A DNA stretch of 64,000 nt from Butyrivibrio fibrisolvens (GCF_037113525.1 NZ_CP146963.1:4464001-4528000), one strand, 5' to 3'. Positions 8,524 to 18,071 are shown, numbered from the stretch's first letter. Notes: generated by a model from the sequence alone, not told the origin. A program made the numbers and translations.

Positions 8524-10263
8524 TTACTGCATAGCAGCAACACGAGCATCGATAACTGCCTGATATTTCTCTGTATCAAATGCAACTACTGACTCCCATC
8601 CAAGTCCGTTAAGTGTTGTAACCATTTCATCCCACATCTGGTCGAACTCTTCTTCGCTTGTAGCCCATACCATTCTCCATGATGCATCACAGATTTCCTT
8701 ACCGCACTGGCTTCTTGCAAGAGCTACATCTGTATCATCTGAAGGAAGTGACATGTTGATCCATGGAACGAAGTCTGCCTTATCGTTAGCCTTTAAGTAT
8801 TCAACTTCGTCTTTTGCTCCGAATCTCTCTTCCCATTCCTTAGTTGTAGCTGTTGTGTTAAGTTCAACATAGCTTGCCCAGTAATCAGATGAGTATGTCT
8901 CGCCTGTTTCAGGGTTTGTCTCGATACCTGCAACGATCCACTGGTTGATGTTGTTGTTACCATCTGTGAAGTTACCGCCGCCGTACTCTTCAGGAATCTC
9001 AACATCTGCTGTGAATCTGTTAAGACCAGCTTCTGTAAGCTCATACTTGCCATCAGCGTTAACTGTGTACATAACATCCTGAATACCAACGTGCTGTGTC
9101 TGAAGTCCGTCAGGTGAGCAGTACCAGTCAAGGAACTCAAGGATCCTTGTCTTCTCTTCTGGTGTAACGCCTGAACCGATACCGATTACACGGCCATCAC
9201 CATAGTAAGAATCTGATGTCTGGAATACGTTCATGTCGTCAATTGGAAGTGGAACGAAGTTCTTTCTTGCTTCGCCGTTAGCAGGTGTATTTGTAAAGCC
9301 CTGCATCCAGTTGTTCCATGTAAGGTAAACTCTTGATCCACGCATCTTGTCACAAGCTGAGTTCCAGTCCTGTGTAGCAGAGTCAGGATCTACGATACCT
9401 GCCATCTGTGCCTGGAAGAAGAACTTGAGCATCTTGTAGTATGCGCCGTCCTTGTCTGTAAGAGGTCTTATTGTATTTTCTCCGGAGATAAGAACTGAAC
9501 CGTTAACTTCTTCGCCATACCACTTTGTAAGCTGGTTAACGTTTTCAATACTTGTTCCGTCCCAGTCAGGCCACATTGTGATAGCGTAAGCCTTGTCACC
9601 GTCATCATTTGTAGGATGATTTTCCTGGATTGTCTTAAGAAGATCGATAAGATCATCCGTTGTCTTGAGTTCAGGTGAGCCTGCTTCTACGTAGTAGTCC
9701 CATCTTACACGAGGCATTGAACTTACTGAATTCTCTACATAATCTGTAGGACCATTGGAGTTCATTTCAAGCGGAATAGCAAATACGCTTCCATCACTTG
9801 CGCCTTCAAGATTGCCATTGAATGCTTCGATCTGCTCTTTGTACTTGGAAAGGTTTGGATAGTTCCAGATCTCGTCACCGATATCCATGATAAGACCTGC
9901 ATTGATACAATCCTGCATGTCTGCATTATCAAGAAGGACGATATCACCAAGGTCACCTGATGCTACTCTTGTCTGATAGAGCTGAGATGCATCACCTGAT
10001 ACCTGAGGTGCGATGATATTAAGTTTAATGTTCAGACGATCCTTAAGTACCCATCCGAACCATCCTGTCTGCTCGCCCTGATAGTTAGCAGCAACGTCGT
10101 AAACTTCAAATGTCATCTCTTCTGAGTGATCACCTGCGCCTGCTCCGGAAGTCTGTGTTCCGGAACCGTTTTCTGCTCCCTTACCGCATCCGGTCACTGC
10201 AGCGATTGTCATTGCAGCTGTCAGACCTGTAGCAAGTACTTTTTTCTTAAAGCTGTTTTTCAT
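8524..10263 (-). CDS. oligosaccharide ABC transporter substrate-binding lipoprotein (LplA/YtcQ type)
   Basis: Large (579 aa) extracellular family 1 solute-binding protein. It has a lipoprotein signal peptide with lipobox VTGC (Cys about residue 26), a Gly/Ser/Ala linker, then the binding domain (start MTFEVYDVAANYQGEQTG; later VRWDYYVEAGSPELKTTDD). The long length and the lack of an operon ATPase are typical of the LplABC/YtcQ-YteP-YtcP group, which imports complex oligosaccharides such as pectin fragments in Bacillus and relies on a shared MsmX-type ATPase. It follows the two permease genes (12273 to 10306). GGAGGG precedes the start. Confidence 0.9.
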   Translation of the reverse strand: MKNSFKKKVLATGLTAAMTIAAVTGCGKGAENGSGTQTSGAGAGDHSEEMTFEVYDVAANYQGEQTGWFGWVLKDRLNIKLNIIAPQVSGDASQLYQTRVASGDLGDIVLLDNADMQDCINAGLIMDIGDEIWNYPNLSKYKEQIEAFNGNLEGASDGSVFAIPLEMNSNGPTDYVENSVSSMPRVRWDYYVEAGSPELKTTDDLIDLLKTIQENHPTNDDGDKAYAITMWPDWDGTSIENVNQLTKWYGEEVNGSVLISGENTIRPLTDKDGAYYKMLKFFFQAQMAGIVDPDSATQDWNSACDKMRGSRVYLTWNNWMQGFTNTPANGEARKNFVPLPIDDMNVFQTSDSYYGDGRVIGIGSGVTPEEKTRILEFLDWYCSPDGLQTQHVGIQDVMYTVNADGKYELTEAGLNRFTADVEIPEEYGGGNFTDGNNNINQWIVAGIETNPETGETYSSDYWASYVELNTTATTKEWEERFGAKDEVEYLKANDKADFVPWINMSLPSDDTDVALARSQCGKEICDASWRMVWATSEEEFDQMWDEMVTTLNGLGWESVVAFDTEKYQAVIDARVAAMQ

Positions 10264-10283
10264 ATAACCCTCCTTTAAAAATT

Positions 10284-10302
10284 CTACGCATAAGTCGCGT
10301 AG
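10284..10302 (-). terminator. small hairpin between permease and binding-protein genes
   Basis: CTACGC/GCGTAG stem with a 7-base loop, followed on the minus strand by AATTTTT. It is a likely weak attenuator or RNA-stabilising stem directly before the ribosome site of the binding-protein gene. Confidence 0.45.
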
Positions 10303-10305
10303 TTA

Positions 10306-11301
10306 TTAACCCTTAACTGCGCCGATCATGATACCTTTTACAAAATATCTCTGGAAGATCGGGTATACCAACATAATAGGAATTACTACAATTACTGTAA
10401 TCGTCATTCTGATACTTGTAGCTGTCTGCATTGTTGCTGCAGCTGCTGCAAGTGAGTTGGAGCTTGAGTTATTGGCAAGTGATGACAATGAACTTGCCTG
10501 ATTCAGATACTGATACAGAAGGAACTGCAAACTGTAAAGTTTACTGTCTGTAACAAGAAGGAGCGTATCCTGGAATGCATTCCACTGGTTAACTGCTGCA
10601 AATATTGCAATAGTAGCCATGATAGGTTTCATAACAGGAAGCATTACATGGAAAAATGTCTTAAGAACACCTGCTCCGTCAAGCTCTGCTGCTTCTGAAA
10701 GTTCTCCGGGGATTCCTTCTACAAAGGTCTTGGTAAGGATAATGAAAAATGGTGACACAATTGTAGGAAGAATATATCCCAGGAAATTATTGGTAAGTCC
10801 CAGGTTCTTCATTGTCAGGAACCATGGAATGATACCTGCGTTAAAATACATGGTAGCTACTACAAGTCTGTACCAGAATTTCTTGGCCCACATATAACGC
10901 TGTGCAAACATGTATCCAAGATAGGATGATGCGGATACAGTAAGAAGTGAACCGATTCCTGTTCTTAATACTGATATCATAGAAGCCTGAGCCAGTCCGT
11001 CAACTTTAAGAACACTTGCATAGTTGTGGAAGTGGATCTCCTGTGGCAAAAAGAGGATAACGCCTCTCTGGCTCAAGTCATTGGCACTAATTGTATTGAT
11101 GATGATGTAATAAAATGGATATACGCACACGATAGCTGCAAATATGAAGAAGATGTAGCAGCAAACTTCAAGGACAATATCTCCTGTTGTTCTGTGCATT
11201 TTATTTTTAGTACTACCGGTTTTTGCCATATGTTTTTCTCCGGACTTCTTTTTGGATATTTTTGATGAATTATCACCAGTTTCCTGAATAATACTTTCCA
11301 T
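10306..11301 (-). CDS. carbohydrate ABC transporter permease (LplC/YtcP type)
   Basis: 331-aa inner-membrane permease with about six transmembrane helices. The first is around residues 47-70 (CCYIFFIFAAIVCVYPFYYI). The EAA loop that docks the ATPase is visible as ELSEAAELDGAGVLKTFFHV near residue 210. It has an unusual hydrophilic N-terminal tail of about 35 residues rich in Ser and Lys; a second ATG (MAKTGSTK) lies 24 codons in, but AAGGAGAG sits only before the first. It pairs with the permease at 11359 and serves the binding protein at 8524. Confidence 0.92.
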   Translation of the reverse strand: MESIIQETGDNSSKISKKKSGEKHMAKTGSTKNKMHRTTGDIVLEVCCYIFFIFAAIVCVYPFYYIIINTISANDLSQRGVILFLPQEIHFHNYASVLKVDGLAQASMISVLRTGIGSLLTVSASSYLGYMFAQRYMWAKKFWYRLVVATMYFNAGIIPWFLTMKNLGLTNNFLGYILPTIVSPFFIILTKTFVEGIPGELSEAAELDGAGVLKTFFHVMLPVMKPIMATIAIFAAVNQWNAFQDTLLLVTDSKLYSLQFLLYQYLNQASSLSSLANNSSSNSLAAAAATMQTATSIRMTITVIVVIPIMLVYPIFQRYFVKGIMIGAVKG

Positions 11302-11326
11302 TACCCTCTCTCCTTATAATTCATGC

Positions 11327-11360
11327 AACAAGTGAATATCCCTATATTTATTCACCTGTT
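11327..11360 (-). other. intercistronic hairpin between the two permease genes
   Basis: AACAGGTGAATA pairs with TATTCACTTGTT (one mismatch) around a 10-base loop. It overlaps the stop codon of the upstream permease and lacks a U-run, so mRNA stabilisation is more likely than termination. Confidence 0.45.
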
Positions 11361-12273
11361 AAAGTATGCTTTCACCTCTTACCATCTTGGACACACCATT
11401 TGCAAAGAACAAAAGTGCAAGGCTTACGATACTCTTAAGCATACTGATGGCAACTGAGATAGAGTAACTTCCGCTTCCCATCGCAAGGTTAAATACATAA
11501 AGATCAAGAACCTGTATATATTCTTTATTGAACGCGTTCTGGAACACGTAGTACTGTTCCATACCATTTGAAAGGAAGTTTCCGATGTTGATCATAAGAA
11601 GTACGAAGAATGTTGGAAGAAGATTTGGAATTGTTATAGTCCATATGATCTTCCATCTGTTAGCACCGTCAACTCTTGCTGCCTCATACATCTCTTCATC
11701 GATACTTGATATCGCTGAAATGTACATGATAGCTGCCCATCCGAGGTTCTTCCATGTAAGCCACAGCCACTGAGTAAGCCATACATGATCTGATGCCTGA
11801 AGGAAAAGAATCGGTTCATCGATGAGTGTGAGCTTCTGAAGGAAGGAGTTCATCATACCTGTACTGTTAAAAAGCGAAAATGCTATTGAATATACAAGTA
11901 CCCAGCTTATGAAGTTAGGAAGAGTTGTTGCAGTCTGAACGAACTTTCTGAATTTTGTATTTCTGATCTCATTAAGAAATACTGCAAAAAGCATTGGAAT
12001 CCATGATGTAGACAGTGTGATTCCACTCATTACAAAAGTATTTCTAAGAACACTCACGATCTGCTTAACCTTGACGTCTGATTCTATCAGGGATTTAAAC
12101 CACTTAAATCCTACAAAGCTATCAATTGTCATCGGTCTTGGCGGTCTGTAATCAAAGAATGCATATACCCAGCCATACAGCGGATAATAGCAAAAGACAA
12201 GCGTAAGAACTATGAAAGGCGCTATAAGAAGAAAGTTTATAAACGCCCTCTTTTCACGTTTATTTTTGAACAT
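11359..12273 (-). CDS. carbohydrate ABC transporter permease (LplB/YteP type)
   Basis: 304-aa permease and first gene of the importer operon. After a short basic N-terminus (MFKNKREKRAF) come about six helices (first: FLLIAPFIVLTLVFCYYPLY). The conserved EAA loop is seen as EEMYEAARVDGANRWKIIWT near residue 200. GGGGAGG precedes the ATG. It is divergent from the AraC-type regulator at 12600, the probable activator. As with other Lpl systems no ATPase gene is adjacent. Confidence 0.92.
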   Translation of the reverse strand: MFKNKREKRAFINFLLIAPFIVLTLVFCYYPLYGWVYAFFDYRPPRPMTIDSFVGFKWFKSLIESDVKVKQIVSVLRNTFVMSGITLSTSWIPMLFAVFLNEIRNTKFRKFVQTATTLPNFISWVLVYSIAFSLFNSTGMMNSFLQKLTLIDEPILFLQASDHVWLTQWLWLTWKNLGWAAIMYISAISSIDEEMYEAARVDGANRWKIIWTITIPNLLPTFFVLLMINIGNFLSNGMEQYYVFQNAFNKEYIQVLDLYVFNLAMGSGSYSISVAISMLKSIVSLALLFFANGVSKMVRGESIL

Positions 12274-12542
12274 TTCTTAACCTCCCCACATGTATTCCTC
12301 TTATGGCAAAAATATATCATTTGGCTTTCGGCAGATTTTCTCATTTCTTGTCTTAAATAACACAGTTTTTGTCATATCATTATCAATTCTTGCGGTGAGG
12401 CTTTCAAATTATTGTCAACATACCGAATGGTGTATGCGTTTTATAAATATTTTTGTAAATTTTATGCAGAAATGGGATTGATATCTAAATTATTTTATAT
12501 TATTATTTGTGCAAACTGATGTTTCAGTCAAAAAGTTATTCC
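12274..12542. other. divergent upstream region of the importer and AraC gene
   Basis: An A/T-rich stretch without an open frame. It must hold the importer promoter and AraC binding sites, but I could not define a convincing -10/-35 pair on the minus strand. Confidence 0.4.
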
Positions 12543-12571
12543 TTGTATCTAAAGTATTGTTTTAGTATATA
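12543..12571 (+). promoter_or_regulatory. sigma-A promoter of the AraC-family gene
   Basis: TTGTAT at 12543-12548 and TATATA at 12566-12571 are separated by 17 bases, about 28 bases before the ATG at 12600. Confidence 0.6.
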
Positions 12572-12599
12572 TACCACTCGCACCATGAGGTTATGAGTT

Positions 12600-13568
12600 A
12601 TGTCTAAGAAAAGAATATCCGGATCGAATGCAATAACTGAACAGGAAAGATACATGAACCCCATCCGTCCGCAGCCTTACACAGGCGGAACCGGTACAAC
12701 GTACGACGGAACCTATGAATATGTTGATTATCTTCCGGGAACAATGGTTCGTATCTGGTATACTTCCAAGCAGGAATGCTTCGGACTTCATTATCACCAG
12801 CCACTTGAGATCGTCCAGTGTGAACGAGGCTACTATATCAGTACTATTCAGGGTGTTGAATACAAGGTATGCCCGGGTGATATTCTGCTTATACCAAGCA
12901 AGATGATCCATACTCTTTTCCCAATGAATGACTGTAGGGGATATGTTCATCTTCTTGATCCTTCTATCATCAACGATATAAGAAGCAGTGCCCTTATCAA
13001 GGAGATCATGGAAAGACCTGTCCTCATCAGCTCTGAACAAAACCCTGATCTTGCAGAAAACATCGGTTCCATTTTGTATATGATGCATGATGCTTACTTT
13101 GGTTCAAATGCTCTTCGCGAACTCATAGTATACTCATACCTTCTGCAGATCCTTGATAAAATTGGCAATGGTCTTATGGGGGGATCTCTTCCGAGCCAGA
13201 AAGATTACTGTAACAGTGCAAAAGAGCTTGTAAAATACAACAAGGCACTCAACGAAGTATGTGAGTACCTTTCATCGCATTATGATGAGCATTTAACTCT
13301 TGAGGAAGTATCTGAGAAATTTGGATTTTCGACCTGTTATTTTTCAAGAATATTCAAAGAGTATACAAATACAGGTTTCAAGGAATTCGTTAATGCATGC
13401 AGGATCAAGCAGTCAAAGGAGTATCTTACAAACTCTGACCTCAGCATAAATGATATCTCTGCAAAGGTCGGATTTGAAACAGTCCAGTCCTTTAACCGTG
13501 TGTTCCTTAAAAAGACAGGTAACACGCCGTCAGGATACAGAAAACTCTATAAAATGAAAAAGTTCTAG
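12600..13568 (+). CDS. AraC-family transcriptional regulator with cupin sensor
   Basis: 322-aa regulator. The N-terminal half contains a cupin-like sugar-sensing barrel (about residues 50-125, including HYHQPLEIVQCERGYY and CPGDILLIPSKMIHTL). The C-terminal 100 residues hold two helix-turn-helix units (LTLEEVSEKFGFSTCYFSRIF and SINDISAKVGFETVQSFNRVF) with the family signature TGNTPSGYRK. It is divergent from the Lpl-type importer and lies between it and the DUF5703 glycosidase, so it probably activates both in response to an oligosaccharide. A GAGGT site precedes the start and a strong terminator follows. Confidence 0.92.
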   Translation: MSKKRISGSNAITEQERYMNPIRPQPYTGGTGTTYDGTYEYVDYLPGTMVRIWYTSKQECFGLHYHQPLEIVQCERGYYISTIQGVEYKVCPGDILLIPSKMIHTLFPMNDCRGYVHLLDPSIINDIRSSALIKEIMERPVLISSEQNPDLAENIGSILYMMHDAYFGSNALRELIVYSYLLQILDKIGNGLMGGSLPSQKDYCNSAKELVKYNKALNEVCEYLSSHYDEHLTLEEVSEKFGFSTCYFSRIFKEYTNTGFKEFVNACRIKQSKEYLTNSDLSINDISAKVGFETVQSFNRVFLKKTGNTPSGYRKLYKMKKF

Positions 13569-13590
13569 CCTCACGTGGCTAGAACTTTTT
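13561..13590. terminator. intrinsic terminator after the AraC gene
   Basis: AGTTCTAGCC pairs perfectly with GGCTAGAACT around a 4-base loop, followed by TTTTTATTT on the plus strand. The stem overlaps the AraC stop codon. Confidence 0.9.
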
Positions 13591-13621
13591 ATTTGTATTT
13601 TTTAACGCAAAGATAAAGTTA

Positions 13622-15796
13622 TTAATTATTATGCTCTAATATTCCATTGACATATTTAGCTTCTACAAACTTGTCCTTGTCGATCCAGAGCTTGAATTCT
13701 ACGTCAATGTCTTTAGGCCATGCGGGGAGCATGTAGATCTTGTCATCGATAACTTGCATAAGCATCTCCTGAAGGCCTATCATGCCGCAACCGCCGTGGT
13801 TGTGGTCGGGGGTGTAGTCATGACCAGGGCCCCAGAATGCAGGGAATCTTCTGCCTGAATCCTTAAGTTTATCAAGCTGATATTTCATGGCTTCGTCTGT
13901 GAGGCCAAGTCTTGCTGCAAGAAGGCCTACGTACATCCAGCTCAGGTTCATGAGCTGATCCTCTTCATCCCAGCCGTAGAAATAGGTGTCTCTTGCTATC
14001 TGAAGATCTTTATTATTGGTATCTCCTATTCCAACTTCATGATATGGATATGCGCAGTAGAGCTGAGGAAATTCACAGTTTGTTTTTACATACTGCTTAG
14101 GCTCTTCGCAGGGGGCTATTACGTTATGTCCATTTTTAAATTCAAATGGTATAGGAGGAAGTTCATCCATCAGCTTCTTCCATTTAGCTCTTTGCACGTC
14201 GCTTCCAAGTGAATCCTTGAGAAGGGTCTTTATAACAGCACGGAGTGCATAGATTACGTCAGCAGGGTTTTTGGCTGCTGTTTCATCTTCGTTATAATTA
14301 GCTGCATATCTTCCTTCCTGTCCCCAGACATCTACTATTCCAGCTTTGTGATAGGTTTCCTGGGCTGTGGATGGGAAGATTATTCTGCATCCTCTTTCAT
14401 CAAGCTTATTGTATTTCTTGTCATAGAAGTTAAGTATTGTATCGATAAACTCTATGTAGGGCGCAGGATCTTCGTCCTTAGTAAACTCAAGGTACTGAAG
14501 CATCATGTATGAAAATTCCACTGAAGTTACATAGTGGTATCTTACATGGATTGGGTAATCAAGGCCGTGGAGCCCATAGTAAGCGGATAGTCCGTTTGCA
14601 TCTGTCTGTTCAGGGATGCAGGCTGCATCGTCAACATCAAAGAAGAATTTGGTTCTGGCTTTAGCGCCTTCAAGGAGTCTGAAATAAAAGTCAAACTGAG
14701 GCTTCATCCAGGCTACGTCACCGCTTCTAAGCATTGGCCAGTACACGAGTCTTTGGTTCTGGGCTGTAAATACTATGCCACCCCAATCTCTTTCGTCAGG
14801 AGTTCTTGCTCCAAATCTTGCTCCCCATACACATGGATCTATTGTGAAAAGCCCTCCGTTGAACTTGGTAGGATATGAACCATATGCGTTACAAGCAAGC
14901 ATATATCTAAAGAGCTGGTAGTTTCTTCCCATCTGCCATACAGGGTCAGATTCGTCTTTACTGTCTTTCTTTATAAAGATATAGCTTCTCTCCCAGGTTT
15001 CTTTCCACCAGGTCTCTGACTCTTTTTTGAGGGATACTGATCCTTCGTCCAATATCTTTTCTATCTTTTTTATAAGTTCAGTTTTCCACTTATCTGTATC
15101 TCCTGCGTAGGAAAGGTGGAGTACTGTGCAGATTTCGAGGCTCTTTCCCTTAAGTGCCATCTTGTGGGATATGCAAGGAAGATTCTCGTAAGAAGATTCT
15201 TCGCTGCCAATAAAGTATATGCCATCAGCAAAGAGGCATCCGCCATATACAAGATTTTTCTGTACGTCGGGAAACTTATCTTTGATTGGCTCAAGCTCTT
15301 CTTCTGCAACCATTCTGTCAAAGTGTGTTTCGCCTGTGTTCATGTGACAGAATATAAATCTTCCGTTTGAGAAGCCGCCTGCCAGATTTCTCCAGTTCTC
15401 GTAGGAGACAGTGATATCGTGGTCTACTTCAGAATCTATCTGAATATGAGTTGATCCGTATTTGATATCAGTCCATAAAAGGATCTGGGTCTTGACGCCA
15501 TCTGACATACCTTCAATTAGTATATCTCCTGTATAGAGGCGAAGTTCCTGAGAATATGAATCCTTGAAGGGACTCTTATCAAATTCAATCTTGATCCTTC
15601 CTGCCTTGACCATATTGCCGGCTTCATCGAAGGTACCACTCTGCGCCATGTACAGATAAAGGATATTATCCTGTGTCCAGACATTGCAGCCAACATCATG
15701 TCCGCCAAGCGGCATGGATTCTCCAGCGTTTTTGCACTGGCTGTCGTAGCGTATATTATATGTGTCTATCTGATTTTTAATCTCTGTTGTATTCAT
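13622..15796 (-). CDS. DUF5703-type six-hairpin glycosidase, intracellular
   Basis: 724-aa predicted glycoside hydrolase. The N-terminal beta-domain (about 20-240, including MPLGGHDVGCNVWTQDNILYLYMAQSG) matches the DUF5703 pattern as I remember it. The remainder resembles an alpha6/alpha6 barrel, with conserved-looking segments NGGLFTIDPCVWGARFG, DERDWGG, PSTAQETYH and HNHGGCGMIGLQEML. There is no signal peptide, so it should work on imported oligosaccharides. The catalytic residues and sugar specificity cannot be assigned. The context (AraC regulator, Lpl-type importer, SGNH esterase) supports a role in breaking down acetylated plant oligosaccharides. Confidence 0.75.
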   Translation of the reverse strand: MNTTEIKNQIDTYNIRYDSQCKNAGESMPLGGHDVGCNVWTQDNILYLYMAQSGTFDEAGNMVKAGRIKIEFDKSPFKDSYSQELRLYTGDILIEGMSDGVKTQILLWTDIKYGSTHIQIDSEVDHDITVSYENWRNLAGGFSNGRFIFCHMNTGETHFDRMVAEEELEPIKDKFPDVQKNLVYGGCLFADGIYFIGSEESSYENLPCISHKMALKGKSLEICTVLHLSYAGDTDKWKTELIKKIEKILDEGSVSLKKESETWWKETWERSYIFIKKDSKDESDPVWQMGRNYQLFRYMLACNAYGSYPTKFNGGLFTIDPCVWGARFGARTPDERDWGGIVFTAQNQRLVYWPMLRSGDVAWMKPQFDFYFRLLEGAKARTKFFFDVDDAACIPEQTDANGLSAYYGLHGLDYPIHVRYHYVTSVEFSYMMLQYLEFTKDEDPAPYIEFIDTILNFYDKKYNKLDERGCRIIFPSTAQETYHKAGIVDVWGQEGRYAANYNEDETAAKNPADVIYALRAVIKTLLKDSLGSDVQRAKWKKLMDELPPIPFEFKNGHNVIAPCEEPKQYVKTNCEFPQLYCAYPYHEVGIGDTNNKDLQIARDTYFYGWDEEDQLMNLSWMYVGLLAARLGLTDEAMKYQLDKLKDSGRRFPAFWGPGHDYTPDHNHGGCGMIGLQEMLMQVIDDKIYMLPAWPKDIDVEFKLWIDKDKFVEAKYVNGILEHNN

Positions 15797-15813
15797 CGTT
15801 ATTCACCTTAATC

Positions 15814-15863
15814 AAAAAAATGGTCAGATTTCTTTTTACATTGTATTAAAAAAACCTGACCAT
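15814..15863 (-). terminator. intrinsic terminator after the DUF4317 gene
   Basis: On the minus strand ATGGTCAG pairs with CTGACCAT around a 28-base loop, followed directly by seven Ts. It separates the DUF4317 transcript from the glycosidase gene. Confidence 0.75.
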
Positions 15864-15940
15864 AACCTATTATTTATTTTCCGATTATTCCCAATAATTG
15901 CGCTTTACGCTACGTTTGATCTTCGAAAACATATTTTCCC

Positions 15941-17059
15941 TCAAGCTTCCTGCATAAGTGACTCAAGAAGTTCTTGAAGCTTATCATACGGAATGAGTGA
16001 TTCAGGAACCAAGAAGAATTTACGACCATTAACATCTCGCTCGATGATCTTATCTTCAGGAAGTACCACCTGATCTTTGTGGAAGTTGTTAAGACCTTCA
16101 AATACCTGCTCTTTTTCTTCTTCCATCATCGCCTGTTCACGAAGCTTTTCCTGCATAGCTTTCTCGGTAAGAGTTTCGATATTTTCTCCATAGCCCTCAG
16201 GTCTTGTCTGAATCTCAACGTCTTCATTCTGGCGGATCGATGTATCAACACCTTCAGTCTGCTTTATAGAAGCTTCAAGGTGAAGAGCATAGCCATCTGC
16301 AGTTTCTTCATCTGCTGCCTGTCTTGCTGCTTCCATGGTAAGACCATCTTCTTCGCTATCTGCCTTAACTTTTTTCTTAGGTTCAGGTTTAACATAATCA
16401 GGAACGTCAGCTGCGTACATGCCTCTTATCATCTCGCGCTCAGGATCATTTTTGACAACACAGTACATGTTGTCATAATCTGATGATCTGTCGTTAAAGG
16501 CAGGATACATAAAGCCTGCAACTGGATTACCAAGTACCTTGATAACGTCAGAAGCATGAAGCTTATTTTCGCTTGTCTTCATGATGCCACCTTTAGCCGG
16601 CTTAAAAGGACAGATACATGCTGCGATATAGCTGTATACTTCTTCAGATTCTCCTGTTTTGTTCTTGCCTGTATCCTTGGCAGGAACATCATACGCATCA
16701 GAAAAAACAAGAAGTGCATATTCACCATCAGCGTCATAATTTCCAATTATCTCCTGCGCCCAGGCGCGGACTAAAGATGCATCCGGAATATCAGATTTCG
16801 CAAGTGCCATAAGCATCTTTGCATCATCTCCGATCACCGTCACATCCTCAGCAAATGCGCCACCTGCAGCAGAATATGCCTTACTTATAAGTGATATATA
16901 TTTCTTCTGCTCATCATCATCAAGAGTCAGAAAACGAGTAGAATCCGCTCCCTCAATCTCTTTTCCCTCATTATCAAAAATGGCATACGCCATACCGCTA
17001 AATGAGCAGTCCTTAAATTTGAATCTCTTTTTTATTTCTAATAATCCTGATTTTGTCAT
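15941..17059 (-). CDS. DUF4317 family protein
   Basis: 372-aa cytoplasmic protein of a Clostridia-enriched family with no known activity. The family pattern is seen in the start (LLEIKKRFKFKDCSFSGMAYAI), in YSYIAACICPFKPAKGGI (about 150-165) and in NPVAGFMYPAFNDRSSDYDNMY (about 185-205). The C-terminal half is charged and Glu-rich (about 240-330) and probably helical. It overlaps the upstream gene by 4 bases (ATGA), which suggests translational coupling with the discoidin-like protein at 17056. A GGAGGAAAT site lies 10 bases before the ATG. Confidence 0.8.
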   Translation of the reverse strand: MTKSGLLEIKKRFKFKDCSFSGMAYAIFDNEGKEIEGADSTRFLTLDDDEQKKYISLISKAYSAAGGAFAEDVTVIGDDAKMLMALAKSDIPDASLVRAWAQEIIGNYDADGEYALLVFSDAYDVPAKDTGKNKTGESEEVYSYIAACICPFKPAKGGIMKTSENKLHASDVIKVLGNPVAGFMYPAFNDRSSDYDNMYCVVKNDPEREMIRGMYAADVPDYVKPEPKKKVKADSEEDGLTMEAARQAADEETADGYALHLEASIKQTEGVDTSIRQNEDVEIQTRPEGYGENIETLTEKAMQEKLREQAMMEEEKEQVFEGLNNFHKDQVVLPEDKIIERDVNGRKFFLVPESLIPYDKLQELLESLMQEA

Positions 17060-17862
17060 AATTCTTTATTTCCTCCATGAATTCTTCCATATACTTCAAT
17101 CTGTGTAAGTGCAGGGAAGGGGCTTGGATCGTCTGCTTTTATTAGATTTCCAAGTGTAAGCCACTCTATACCCTTCTTTTTGATAGAAAAGATATGAGGC
17201 TTCTGTACCTTCTTTTCCATATCTACTGTATCTGAACTTCCATCAGAAAAGTTAAATGTTCCCTTTATCCACCAGTTATCATGCGGGAAGTCCGCCCTTG
17301 TATAAAGACGTATTTCTTCAATATCTACAGGATAACCAAATTCAACCTTGATAGTGGCATCATCCTGCCTATTAATCCCCCATGACTCATAAGGCCACTC
17401 ACCATGAGACCTTGTCTCTATCACACCATCAATTGCATTCCTTGCAGCAAAAACAGCTTCTCCTCTTGTCTCAACATTAGCTGATGCATGAGGATACACC
17501 CCGGTAACTTCATGCTGATCGCAAGGATTAAGGCATAAGTTCCTGGTTGTTTCTACCTCAAAATCAAATGCCTTTCTTATAGAAACCAGGTGCCTGTTCC
17601 CTACAAAAGACATTGGATTATAACTGGTTTTCTTTTCATAAAAAGGGATCGTATACCTAAAAGAATCAGTAGTCACATAGATAAGTGATTCATCGATAGT
17701 CGGATCTATCTTGAGCTTATAAAAAGTTCCCGGCTCAAGCCCCTTAAAGTCTATAAAGTCATCTTTCCTATACTCGCCCTCCCAAGCAAGAACAACCTGA
17801 TCTTCTGCTTCCTCCTGCGCCTTTATAACATCACCCCACGCGCCATGAACTTCAATCTTCAT
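17056..17862 (-). CDS. discoidin-like (F5/8 type C-like) sugar-binding domain protein
   Basis: 268 aa. The start at 17862 (MKIEVHGAWG) is chosen over an upstream ATG at 17937 because GGGAGGAG lies 4 bases before it. The N-terminal part (1-95) is beta-rich. The C-terminal part (about 110-260) looks like a discoidin/DUF7402-type carbohydrate-binding module: NAIDGVIETRSHGEWPYESW, TIKVEFGYPVDIEEIRLYTR, DNWWIKGTFNFSDGS and TQIEVYG are typical of this jelly-roll. No signal peptide is present, which is odd for a carbohydrate-binding module, so it is probably an intracellular sugar-related protein. It is translationally coupled to the DUF4317 gene. Confidence 0.7.
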   Translation of the reverse strand: MKIEVHGAWGDVIKAQEEAEDQVVLAWEGEYRKDDFIDFKGLEPGTFYKLKIDPTIDESLIYVTTDSFRYTIPFYEKKTSYNPMSFVGNRHLVSIRKAFDFEVETTRNLCLNPCDQHEVTGVYPHASANVETRGEAVFAARNAIDGVIETRSHGEWPYESWGINRQDDATIKVEFGYPVDIEEIRLYTRADFPHDNWWIKGTFNFSDGSSDTVDMEKKVQKPHIFSIKKKGIEWLTLGNLIKADDPSPFPALTQIEVYGRIHGGNKEL

Positions 17863-18071
17863 AAGCTCCTCCCATTCTCTCGTATCCCAATCTTCTCCAC
17901 AAAATCGTTGATATCTACAGAAATACCTAAACCACACACATTTTATAATGACACAAATACGCGCTTTGCTATTATATCATACATATTTAATCTAAACTCT
18001 CTTTCCCAAATACTTCATACATGTTGAATATCACAAACTCAAACTTGTACATTTGAACTAAGACTTTGAAT

